Shown piece by piece: positions 9,325 to 16,336 of a DNA stretch of 64,000 nucleotides (position 1 is the first letter of the stretch; each line of letters starts with the position of its first letter). The stretch comes from Oceanobacillus sp. Castelsardo (GTDB lineage Bacteria; Bacillota; Bacilli; Bacillales; Amphibacillaceae). The translations under genes were made by a program, and so were the position numbers. Under the pieces are notes generated by a model. That model was not told the DNA's origin. It saw nothing but the letters and a program-made list of their open reading frames with translations, and ran no database searches. The DNA lies in assembly GCF_001659985.1 (NCBI RefSeq), contig NZ_LYCS01000006.1, positions 124,001-188,000 of the forward strand, written 5' to 3'.

Positions 9325-9360
9325 AGCATGACATCTCGGAGAGAGAGGGTCATGCTTTTA
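9325..9360 (+). terminator. Terminator after cupredoxin gene
   Basis: AGCATGAC (9325-9332) pairs with GTCATGCT (9349-9356), followed by TTTATTTAT. Confidence 0.7.
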
Positions 9361-9361
9361 T

Positions 9362-9498
9362 TTATCGACAGGTGCTATGATTATCGCGTGTCCAGTGGGA
9401 ATGGGTCTTGGAGTTACTGTTGTTCCAGAATTATTCTCTGTTTTACCGGCAAGCTTACAAATTTTAACGAGTAATGGTATCGTTGCAGGAAAAAGAAG
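9362..9498 (+). pseudogene. C-terminal relic of a xanthine/uracil permease (PbuX/UraA type)
   Basis: The translation from 9362 reads LSTGAMIIACPVGMGLGVTV and continues through PELFSVLP to LTSNGIVAG. This closely resembles the last two transmembrane segments of NCS2 xanthine permeases. No upstream part of such a gene exists, and after GIVAG the family-typical ending is lost and the frame runs into a terminator. An ATG at 9377 lacks a ribosome site. I read it as the decayed 3' end of a permease gene whose body was deleted, possibly during expansion of the adjoining repeat array. Confidence 0.6.
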
Positions 9499-9514
9499 CA
9501 TAGTTCGTTTTTAT

Positions 9515-9547
9515 AAAGGTATCTCTAATAGAGGGATACCTTTTTTG
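9515..9547 (+). terminator. Terminator of the permease relic
   Basis: AAAGGTATCTCT (9515-9526) pairs with AGAGGGATACCTTT (9530-9543; one bulged G) and runs into six T residues. Confidence 0.75.
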
Positions 9548-9606
9548 TTTCCAGCATAAGTTTTCTAATAAAGGTTCTTTAGGGTCACTCTTTTTGTCTA
9601 TGAACC

Positions 9607-9893
9607 TTGTCACGGACATTCCAGGAGCGTTTTTATTTCTTTTGTCCGTGACAGGAGCTCACGGACAATTGAAGCAAGAAGAACAGGAACTTTGTCCGTG
9701 AGAAGAGCACTCACGGACAATTGAAGCAAGAAGAACAGGAGCTTTGTCCGTGACAGGAGCACTCACGGACAATTGAAGCAAGAAGAACAGGAACTTTGTC
9801 CGTGAGAAGAGTACTCACGGACGATTGAAGCAAGAAGAACAGGAACTTTGTCCGTGAGAAGAGCACTCACGGACGATTGAAGCAAGAAGAACA
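9607..9893 (+). repeat. 52-bp-period tandem hairpin array, left part
   Basis: TTTGTCCGTG recurs at 9641, 9691, 9743, 9795 and 9847, i.e. steps of 50, 52, 52 and 52. Each unit holds GTCCGTGAG, a 7-base loop (often AAGAGCA) and CTCACGGAC, then a 27-base purine-rich spacer containing GAAGCAAGAAGAACAGG. The leftmost unit (9607-9650) belongs to a second sub-type with CACGGACATTCCAGGAGCG. The array continues after the IS element at 11469. No coding potential. Confidence 0.9.
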
Positions 9894-9991
9894 GATAAAG
9901 TCCATATAATTGTGTAAAAAGAAAGGTCATCTTTCATGACCCATGTTACAATGTTTTCGACCAAGAAAATAAAACATGGAGGTATGAAAAG

Positions 9992-11176
9992 ATGACCCAG
10001 ATTAATATTACTATAAATTTGGAAGACCTAAAAGAGAAAGTTGAAAATAGTTCTCTAGAATCCCCTGTAAAATCTTCCCTGGCCTTAATTTTGAATTCAT
10101 TAATGGAAAAGGAAAGGGACGAATATATTAATGCTCTCTCTCATGAAAGAACTAGTAATCGCAAAGGGTATCGGAATGGTTACTATGAACGTGAGTTAAT
10201 CACAGGTGCTGGCTCACTTAAATTAAAAGTCCCTCGTACGAGAGATGGGGAATTTTCACCGACAGCCTTTAAGAGATACGAGCGATATGACCAGGCATTA
10301 ATCATATCCATGATGGAGATGGTTATTAATGGCGTCTCAACGCGTAAAGTATCTAATATCGTAGAGGAGTTGTGTGGAAAGAAAGTTTCGAAGTCCTTTG
10401 TGTCAGAAATTACGAAGGCACTGGATCCAATTGTTAATGAGTGGAAAAGTCGACCACTGAATGTCTATTACTACCCCTATATTTACGTAGATGCTATGTA
10501 TATCAAGGTTCGAGAAGGTAGGCGTGTGGTTTCCAAAGGGGTTTATATTGCTTGTGGTGTAAATGAAAGAGGGTACAGGGAAATCATTGGCTTGAAAATT
10601 GATCATAAAGAATCTAAGGAATGCTGGTCTAGCTTTTTCGAGTACCTAAAATCTCGTGGTATTCATTCACCAAAAATGATTATCTCTGATGCTCATGCTG
10701 GTTTAGTTAAAGCTATTAAACAAACATTTTTAGGTACTTCTTGGCAAAGATGTGCAGTTCATTTTTTACGAAATATCATTGATACGATGCCTAAAAAGAA
10801 TATGGAAGAAGTCAAGGATGATCTTAAGGCTATTTTCAGAACATCCAAACGTAAGCATGCCAATGAACTAAAGGAACGTTTTATGGATAAATACCAAAAT
10901 ACAAAAAGCCTTGAAAAGGCGATAAAATTGTTAGATTCAGGGTTTGAAGATGTGATGCAATACCATGCCCACCCACTAAAATATCATAAACATTTGAGAA
11001 CTACTAATATGTTAGAACGTGTAAATAGGGAAATACGCAGAAGAGAAAAGGTAATTTCTATCTTTCCAAATGATCAATCAGCTATTCGAATAATCGGTTC
11101 TGTACTTATGAACATTGATAAGGATTGGGAGAATAAACAATACTTTAAGAATTATGACAAATACGAAGACGATTAG
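9992..11176 (+). CDS. tnp: IS256-family (Mutator-type) DDE transposase
   Basis: Full-length 394-residue transposase. The DDE catalytic residues are readable: Asp in YVDAMYIKV, Asp in IISDAHAGLVKAI, and Glu in NMLERVNREIRRREKV. The C-terminal segment VISIFPNDQSAIRIIGSVLM is typical of the Mutator/IS256 group. ATGGAGG lies upstream of ATG 9992. There is no frameshift or internal stop, and both element ends are present, so the copy is probably still active or inserted recently. Confidence 0.95.
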   Translation: MTQINITINLEDLKEKVENSSLESPVKSSLALILNSLMEKERDEYINALSHERTSNRKGYRNGYYERELITGAGSLKLKVPRTRDGEFSPTAFKRYERYDQALIISMMEMVINGVSTRKVSNIVEELCGKKVSKSFVSEITKALDPIVNEWKSRPLNVYYYPYIYVDAMYIKVREGRRVVSKGVYIACGVNERGYREIIGLKIDHKESKECWSSFFEYLKSRGIHSPKMIISDAHAGLVKAIKQTFLGTSWQRCAVHFLRNIIDTMPKKNMEEVKDDLKAIFRTSKRKHANELKERFMDKYQNTKSLEKAIKLLDSGFEDVMQYHAHPLKYHKHLRTTNMLERVNREIRRREKVISIFPNDQSAIRIIGSVLMNIDKDWENKQYFKNYDKYEDD

Positions 11177-11194
11177 GAGCTTTACTCGAATAAC

Positions 11195-11373
11195 GCCACC
11201 ATTGACTTTACTTTTATCCGTGTTAGTGGTGCTGTCAAAGGATGGCTAAAAAACACCCTTTACGGGGCATCCTTCTCTAAATTGTAACACGGATAAATCG
11301 ATTCTAAGCATCTGCTGGCGGGGCCCCGTCCCCTTCCAGCAAATACTAAGAATCGGGCGCTACAGTCAACGGC
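11195..11373 (+). other. Multi-stem structured segment 3' of the transposase gene
   Basis: Between the transposase stop and the right end lie about 290 non-coding bases. They contain nested perfect stems. The outer pair is TTGACT (11202-11207) with AGTCAA (11364-11369), extended by GCC (11195-11197) with GGC (11371-11373). The first inner hairpin is TTTATCCGTGTTA (11213-11225) with TAACACGGATAAA (11285-11297), enclosing AAGGATG with CATCCTT. The second is CGATTCT (11299-11305) with AGAATCG (11349-11355), enclosing GCTGG with CCAGC. A further hairpin follows near 11374-11395. It looks like a multi-branched RNA or DNA fold; no known family is recognised. Confidence 0.5.
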
Positions 11374-11468
11374 AAGCAGCATAGCTGTGGCTTGATCTGG
11401 TACTTAGATTTCACTTTAATAATATTTTGGTCGGAAATGTACTTTTACACACAAATATGGACTTGACT

Positions 11469-11705
11469 GAAGAACAGGAACTTTGTCCGTGAGAAGAGCA
11501 CTCACGGACGATTGAAGCAAGAAGAACAGGAACTTTGTCCGTGAGAAGAGCACTCATGGACGATTGAAGCAAGAAGAACAGGAACTTTGTCCGTGATCCC
11601 CTTTGTCACGGACTTTCCGCGGTAGTATTCCGTTTCTTATGTCCGTGATCCCCTTTGTCACGGACTTTCCACGGTAGTATTCCGTTTCTTATGTCCGTGA
11701 TAGAC
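11469..11705 (+). repeat. 52-bp-period tandem hairpin array, right part
   Basis: It continues the array broken by the IS element. TTTGTCCGTG occurs at 11482, 11534 and 11586 (steps of 52). It then switches to a second sub-type beginning GTCCGTGATCCCC at 11589 and 11641, with a partial copy at 11693 (again 52). Sub-type two keeps the palindrome GTCCGTGA, nine bases, TCACGGAC, but has a different 27-base spacer containing GTAGTATTCCGTTTCTTAT. Both sub-types therefore have 25 bases of hairpin plus 27 of spacer. Confidence 0.9.
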
Positions 11706-11813
11706 TTTTATCATGGTGATTTTACTAGTTTATTCCGTTACCCTAGAAATTAGACGAATGCTTAGTAGAAGTTTTTATGGTAATTTAAAAGAAAACGGAT
11801 CGGGGGCAGACAA

Positions 11814-12764
11814 TTGAAAAGAAAGATTATTAAAGTATTAGCAATCCTTTTTATTGTCCTGAGTGCATCTTTGTTTTTCGTTGTTAATTATTTTTATGGG
11901 GAAGCTGTAAAGCGTGGAGTGGAGTTGTATGATGGTAAAAAGGAACAAACTGTTGAGGTCGTAAAAAAGGAGGAAGAACCTTCTACATTAGATGACGCGA
12001 GGAATTGGTTTAAAGAACAAAATTTGGAAGCTGTTAGCCAAACTTCTTTTGATGGATTAACATTATATGCTAGGTATTTAAAGAATGAAAAACAAAATAA
12101 TAAAGCAGTCATTCTTGCCCATGGTTATAGATCGGATAGTGACAAAATGGGAGATTATGCTAAATTCTATTATGATCTGGGATTTGATATTCTAATTCCG
12201 GATGCAAGAGGGCATGGAAATAGTGAAGGAGATTATGTTGGTTATGGATGGCATGATCGAATTGATTATCTTGGATGGGTTGATGTATTAATTGAAAAAT
12301 ATGATATAGAAGACATAGTCCTTCATGGTAATTCCATGGGGGCGGCTACTGTATTAATGGTAAGTGGTGAGGAATTGCCTCCACAAGTGAGAGGTATTAT
12401 TGCAGATAGTGGATATACAACGGTAAAAGAAGAGCTTGCCCATCAATTAAAGCATTTATATGATTTACCAGCACGTCCGCTTTTGGACTTTACTAGTATG
12501 ATGACTAAAGTTAGATCTGGATTCACCTTTGAGGAGGCATCTGCTTTAGATCAAGTGAAAAATAATAAGCTACCACTATTTATCATTCATGGGGATGAGG
12601 ATGAATTAGTACCAACAGAAATGGCACATGAGCTTTATGAAGCCGCGGGAGGAGAAAAGGAATTATGGATAGTTCCTGGTGCGGGTCATACAAAAGCATA
12701 TGAAGTGGCGACGGAAGAATTTGAACATCGATTATCTCAATTTTTAAATGGAATAATCCACTAA
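11814..12764 (+). CDS. Membrane-anchored alpha/beta hydrolase (first paralogue)
   Basis: Serine hydrolase of 316 residues with an N-terminal membrane anchor (residues 5-28). The domain layout resembles B. subtilis YqkD. The nucleophile is Ser174 in HGNSMGAA, the oxyanion region LAHGYRSDSD, the acid Asp261/Asp263 in HGDEDELVP and the histidine His292 in GAGHTKAY. It starts with TTG, with GGGGGC about ten bases upstream; no ATG is available at the N-terminus. A second copy with the same organisation lies at 14023-14976, so the two arose by duplication, with two small genes now between them. Substrate unknown. Confidence 0.82.
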   Translation: MKRKIIKVLAILFIVLSASLFFVVNYFYGEAVKRGVELYDGKKEQTVEVVKKEEEPSTLDDARNWFKEQNLEAVSQTSFDGLTLYARYLKNEKQNNKAVILAHGYRSDSDKMGDYAKFYYDLGFDILIPDARGHGNSEGDYVGYGWHDRIDYLGWVDVLIEKYDIEDIVLHGNSMGAATVLMVSGEELPPQVRGIIADSGYTTVKEELAHQLKHLYDLPARPLLDFTSMMTKVRSGFTFEEASALDQVKNNKLPLFIIHGDEDELVPTEMAHELYEAAGGEKELWIVPGAGHTKAYEVATEEFEHRLSQFLNGIIH

Positions 12765-12853
12765 GAAAACAAAACATAAAAGAACACCCTCATTTCATAT
12801 AAATGAACAAACACGTATTATTTATCATTTATCCTTTATAAGGAGTGAGGTCA

Positions 12854-13342
12854 TTGGAAAGTTTGCCACAAATATTTTTGGTCATCTATATGATTATTTT
12901 TTCTATAACCCTAGTAGCAAGCATTGTATACTGGGTCAAACAGAGATTTAGTGCGTTGGCAGCAATTGCTATGATATTATCTCTTTTAATACCATTAGTT
13001 TCATTTGTGTATACTGCACAGAGAAAAACGGGTAATGGATATGAATTTATGTTGGAGAAAGTGTTTGATTTAAATGGGCTAGCCATTACATTAATGATTG
13101 GGTACGTATATATAATCGGCTGGCTTATATTTGTTATAACCGAATTGCTCACAAGGTTATATCACGTTCCATTTATTAATGAGAAACTGAAACCGATGTT
13201 TCAAAAGATGGAAGAGCATTGGATAAAGAAAGGGATACCACCGCTTAAGCGTTTCTTTTCATTAATACGGGAAAAACTACCGAAAAGAAGAAAGAAGGCG
13301 GACGAGACCTTGGAAGAAGAACATAAACAAAGTAGCCAATAA
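12854..13342 (+). CDS. Small integral membrane protein of unknown function
   Basis: About 162 residues, with hydrophobic segments near residues 5-25, 30-50 and 78-100 and a basic, charged C-terminal tail rich in Lys, Arg and Glu (KLPKRRKKADETLEEE). I place the start at TTG 12854, because AAGGAG at 12840-12845 is eight bases upstream; GTG 12845 would overlap the ribosome site. I do not recognise a family. It lies between a hydrolase and a DNA glycosylase gene, all on the same strand, without a clear functional link. Confidence 0.6.
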   Translation: MESLPQIFLVIYMIIFSITLVASIVYWVKQRFSALAAIAMILSLLIPLVSFVYTAQRKTGNGYEFMLEKVFDLNGLAITLMIGYVYIIGWLIFVITELLTRLYHVPFINEKLKPMFQKMEEHWIKKGIPPLKRFFSLIREKLPKRRKKADETLEEEHKQSSQ

Positions 13343-13368
13343 TTTTAAAAAGCAAATACGGATAGTGA

Positions 13369-13911
13369 GTGATTGAATTGGATAAAAAAATAGTTTCTTT
13401 TCCACCAGTACTTCCAGATGAACCAAGAGTTTTAATCCTTGGTTCCATGCCTAGTGTGAAATCACTAGAAGAACAGCAATATTATGGCAATCCTAGGAAT
13501 CATTTTTGGCCAATTCTTTTTGCTTTATTTCAAGAAAATAAAATAGATAATTATGATGACCGAATCGATTTTGTGAAAAAACATGGAATAGCATTATGGG
13601 ATGCAATTGCAGCTTGTTATCGGGAAGGAAGTTTAGATTCTTCCATTAAAGATGCAGAGGCTAATGATATAGCTGGGCTTTTAGAGAGATATCCCACTAT
13701 TCGTTTTATTGGATGTAATGGGACGAAAGCTTTTGACACATTCAAAAAGCACTTTGATTTCACTCAATTTCCGGATGTCCATGTTAAGAAATTGCCTTCC
13801 ACTAGCCCTATTCCAGGTCGATTTACCAAAACATTTGATGAAAAAGTGGAGTCTTGGAGTATTATTTTAAAATTTATCCCACCTCAAACTTCTGGGGGAC
13901 AAAGAAAGTGA
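13369..13911 (+). CDS. DNA-deoxyinosine (hypoxanthine) glycosylase, uracil-DNA-glycosylase superfamily
   Basis: Base-excision-repair enzyme of about 180 residues. It shows the superfamily motifs: an N-terminal GSMPSVKSLEEQQYYGNPRN-type motif I, followed by FWPIL, and a C-terminal LPSTSPIPGR loop. This combination is characteristic of the family-6 hypoxanthine-DNA glycosylases that remove deaminated adenine from DNA. The start is uncertain: GTG 13369 and TTG 13378 are both possible, and only a weak GTGAT site is visible. It is independent of its neighbours in function. Confidence 0.78.
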   Translation: MIELDKKIVSFPPVLPDEPRVLILGSMPSVKSLEEQQYYGNPRNHFWPILFALFQENKIDNYDDRIDFVKKHGIALWDAIAACYREGSLDSSIKDAEANDIAGLLERYPTIRFIGCNGTKAFDTFKKHFDFTQFPDVHVKKLPSTSPIPGRFTKTFDEKVESWSIILKFIPPQTSGGQRK

Positions 13912-14022
13912 TGGGGGATAAGCTCCACGTAAAGATGTAATAAACTAGCATTTATATCGTCTTCCGCTATGACTATCTATTCGAGTATAATAGAATAATA
14001 GTTAGCGTAGAGGAGCGAATAA

Positions 14023-14976
14023 ATGAAAAAAATAATCTTAAGAATCGTCGTAGGGTTATTTATTATAGCAATTATTATCAATTTCGTGATTGGATATTAC
14101 TTATATGATCTAGCAATAGAAAGAAATGTTAAAGATTTCTTAAATGGCAATCAGGATCTGCAGGTTTCCGCCCAAGCGATGGAAGAGTTTACACAAGGGG
14201 ATTGGCGTGATTGGGTAAAAGCTCAAGACTTTAGAGAGTGGGAAATGAAATCTTATGATGGAATTACACTTAAGGGATATTTTTTACCTGCCAAAGAGCC
14301 AACGAATAAAACAGTAGTCTTTGCTCATGGCTATTTAGGACGAGCTAGTGATATGGGCTTGTTTGGTCAGCATTATGTAGAGGAATTAGGTTACAATATG
14401 TTTACTGCAGACATGCGAGGACATGGAGAAAGTGGTGGCGACTATATTGGCTTTGGTTGGCATGATCGTCTTGACTTAATCGACTGGGTCAATCGTGTAG
14501 TTGATGAACTTGGGGATGATACAGAGATTGTTTTACATGGTCTTTCCATGGGCGCCGCAACAGTATTAATGGCTAGTGGAGAAGAGCTTCCGGATAATGT
14601 TAAAGCAATTGTAGCAGATAGTCCATATACAAGTGTAAATGATTTATTTGCATATCAATTGGATAGAATGTTTAAATTACCTGAATTTCCGATATTACCA
14701 ACAACTGGACTCATCACCAATATAAAAGCCGGATATAACATTAAGGAGGCTTCCGCACTGGAACAAGTAAAAAAAGCGGAGGTACCAATCCTTTATATAC
14801 ATGGGGGAAGTGACACATTTGTTCCAACCTCCATGACTAAGGAATTGTTGAAAAACACGAAAAGTGAAGCAGAGCTTATGATTGTGGATGGAGCTAATCA
14901 CGGTGAATCCATTATCTTGGAACGAGATAAATATTTAGATACATTAACTAGGTTTTTAGACAAATATGTATATTAA
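14023..14976 (+). CDS. Membrane-anchored alpha/beta hydrolase (second paralogue)
   Basis: A 317-residue paralogue of the hydrolase at 11814. It has an N-terminal membrane segment (residues 5-28), FAHGYLGRASD near the oxyanion site, nucleophile Ser175 in HGLSMGAA, Asp264 in GGSDTFVP and His293 in DGANHGES. Conserved blocks such as GYGWHDR/GFGWHDR are shared between the two copies. The gene starts with ATG behind AGAGGAG and ends in a strong terminator. Substrate unknown; esterase or peptidase-like activity on the outer membrane face is possible. Confidence 0.82.
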   Translation: MKKIILRIVVGLFIIAIIINFVIGYYLYDLAIERNVKDFLNGNQDLQVSAQAMEEFTQGDWRDWVKAQDFREWEMKSYDGITLKGYFLPAKEPTNKTVVFAHGYLGRASDMGLFGQHYVEELGYNMFTADMRGHGESGGDYIGFGWHDRLDLIDWVNRVVDELGDDTEIVLHGLSMGAATVLMASGEELPDNVKAIVADSPYTSVNDLFAYQLDRMFKLPEFPILPTTGLITNIKAGYNIKEASALEQVKKAEVPILYIHGGSDTFVPTSMTKELLKNTKSEAELMIVDGANHGESIILERDKYLDTLTRFLDKYVY

Positions 14977-15012
14977 AAAATGGTTCTTCAGTTTTCTGGA
15001 GAACCATTTTTT
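14975..15012 (+). terminator. Terminator after second hydrolase
   Basis: A 17-bp stem: AAAAAATGGTTCTTCAG (14975-14991), TTTT loop, CTGGAGAACCATTTTTT (14996-15012). It overlaps the stop codon. Confidence 0.92.
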
Positions 15013-15104
15013 ATCCTTTAACCATCGGTGGTGGATAAAGGAAAATCCCATTGATGGAAGTCTTCTTTATACATCCTTTATACAATTAAATGGAGGTTTT
15101 CAGA

Positions 15105-15124
15105 AATATTTATGCATAAATATT
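15105..15124 (+). promoter_or_regulatory. Candidate ArgR/AhrC operator (ARG box) upstream of argC
   Basis: AATATTTATGCATAAATATT is a perfect 20-bp palindrome. The half-site CATAAATAT recurs at 15135-15143, running into the -35 box of the argC promoter. Arginine repressors bind AT-rich 18-20-bp palindromes near such promoters. Position and form fit; binding itself is inferred. Confidence 0.6.
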
Positions 15125-15145
15125 AATTTTTTTTCATAAATATAC

Positions 15146-15174
15146 TTGCGTAAATGGATAGAAAAATCTATAAT
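15146..15174 (+). promoter_or_regulatory. SigA-type promoter of the arginine operon
   Basis: TTGCGT (15146-15151) and TATAAT (15169-15174) are separated by 17 bases. The GTG start of argC is 38 bases downstream of the -10 box. An upstream in-frame TTG at 15146 is therefore promoter, not coding sequence. Confidence 0.7.
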
Positions 15175-15211
15175 AATGAATAATTCGAAAAATATGAAAG
15201 GGAGTCATTCG

Positions 15212-16252
15212 GTGAAAAATGTAGCAATCATTGGTGGAACGGGTTATGGCGCGGTTGAATTAATTCGATTACTTCAGTCCCATCGTTATATGAAGATTAA
15301 ACAGATCATTTCACATTCACAATATGGAGAGCAAATTACATCTGTTTATCCGCATTTAACAGAATTTTATGATGATCCAATGGAAGAATTAAATATTAAT
15401 AGATTAAAAGATGAAATAGATATTGTCTTTCTTGCTACACCTGCTGGGGTTGCAAAAGATTTAGTACCACAATTCCAAGAATCAAATGTACAATGCATTG
15501 ATTTATCCGGGGACTTACGCCTACATTCTCGTGAAGCGTATCTAACCTGGTATGGTAAAGAAGCGGCACCACAGGAAACATTAGATGAAGCGGTTTACGG
15601 ATTGTCCGAGATTTATAAAGAGGAGATTATAAAGGCAAAGGTTATTTCTAACCCTGGATGCTTTCCCACTTCTGCATTGCTTGGTTTAATACCTGCAGTA
15701 GAACATGGGATATTGAATAATCAATCCATCGTTATTGATGGTAAAACTGGAGTATCTGGAGCGGGAAGAAAACAATCTCAGATGACGCATTACTCTGAAA
15801 CGAATGAAAATGTTACCCCTTATAAAATTGGAAAACATCAGCACATTCCTGAAATCGATTTATATTTATCGCAAGTTGCGAATGAAGACATAGCTACGAC
15901 CTTTACAACACATTTAATCCCGATGACAAGAGGATTACTATGTACCATGTATGGAAAGTTAGATAAGCAAGTATCCACTCAAGACGTGATGGATTTATAC
16001 CAATTCTACTATGAAACGCATCCTTTTGTAAGAATTAGAGAAGAAGGAGGATTTCCTTCAACAAAAGAAGTGTACGGAAGCAATTTCTGTGATATTGGCT
16101 TACATGTTGATGAACGAACCAATCAACTCATTATTGGATCCGCAATCGACAATTTAGTTAAAGGGGCAGCTGGGCAAGCAATTCAGAATGCAAATTTAAT
16201 GAATGGTTGGGATGAGAAGCACGGACTATATCATATCCCTATTTTTCCATAA
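15212..16252 (+). CDS. argC: N-acetyl-gamma-glutamyl-phosphate reductase
   Basis: Third step of arginine synthesis: NADPH-dependent reduction of N-acetylglutamyl phosphate to the semialdehyde. It has the N-terminal dinucleotide motif IIGGTGYGAVELIRLL and the catalytic Cys150 in VISNPGCFPT. A start at GTG 15212, eight bases behind AAGGGAG, gives 346 residues, the usual length; longer readings would extend through the promoter. First gene of argCJBD-carAB, preceded by an ARG-box-like palindrome. Confidence 0.95.
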   Translation: MKNVAIIGGTGYGAVELIRLLQSHRYMKIKQIISHSQYGEQITSVYPHLTEFYDDPMEELNINRLKDEIDIVFLATPAGVAKDLVPQFQESNVQCIDLSGDLRLHSREAYLTWYGKEAAPQETLDEAVYGLSEIYKEEIIKAKVISNPGCFPTSALLGLIPAVEHGILNNQSIVIDGKTGVSGAGRKQSQMTHYSETNENVTPYKIGKHQHIPEIDLYLSQVANEDIATTFTTHLIPMTRGLLCTMYGKLDKQVSTQDVMDLYQFYYETHPFVRIREEGGFPSTKEVYGSNFCDIGLHVDERTNQLIIGSAIDNLVKGAAGQAIQNANLMNGWDEKHGLYHIPIFP

Positions 16253-16259
16253 AAATATG

Positions 16260-16314
16260 TGTTCAAAAAGGAGGATGAAAAGTGTCAATTTCACCGGACT
16301 TTTTGGAACAACCT
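16260..16314 (+). repeat. Small inverted-repeat element (family F), argC-argJ gap
   Basis: TGTTCAAAAAGG at 16260-16271 mirrors CTTTTTGGAACA at 16299-16310. The interior GAGGATGAAAAGTGTCA and TTTCACCGGA match a longer copy at 28303-28441 in front of trmL, which has about 80 extra bases inside. It looks like a MITE-type repeat. Here it lies within the operon, just ahead of the argJ ribosome site. Confidence 0.6.
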
Positions 16315-16336
16315 CATAAGGAAAGGATGAAATAAG

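Larger units (their letters stand above)
9894..11468 (+). mobile_element. Intact IS256-family insertion sequence
   Basis: About 1,575 bp, carrying one transposase gene. The ends are imperfect inverted repeats: left GATAAAGTCCATATAATTG, right end (complement) AGTCAAGTCCATATTTGTG, with GTGTAAAA shared just inside both. They match IS256-type termini. It is flanked by the 8-bp direct repeat GAAGAACA (9886-9893 and 11469-11476), the expected target duplication. Removing the element and one repeat copy restores the 52-bp phase of the array exactly. A small inverted repeat (GGTCAT 9925-9930, ATGACC 9936-9941) precedes the gene. Confidence 0.92.

Noticed and set aside
9377-9559. 60-codon gene
   Set aside because: Only the first 40 codons resemble a permease end; no ribosome site, and the frame passes through a terminator.
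9894-11468. Composite transposon formed by the array and IS
   Set aside because: Only one IS copy; the array is interrupted, not mobilised.
16253-16336. T-box or attenuator between argC and argJ
   Set aside because: The inverted repeat has no T-run, no T-box sequence, and matches a dispersed repeat elsewhere.
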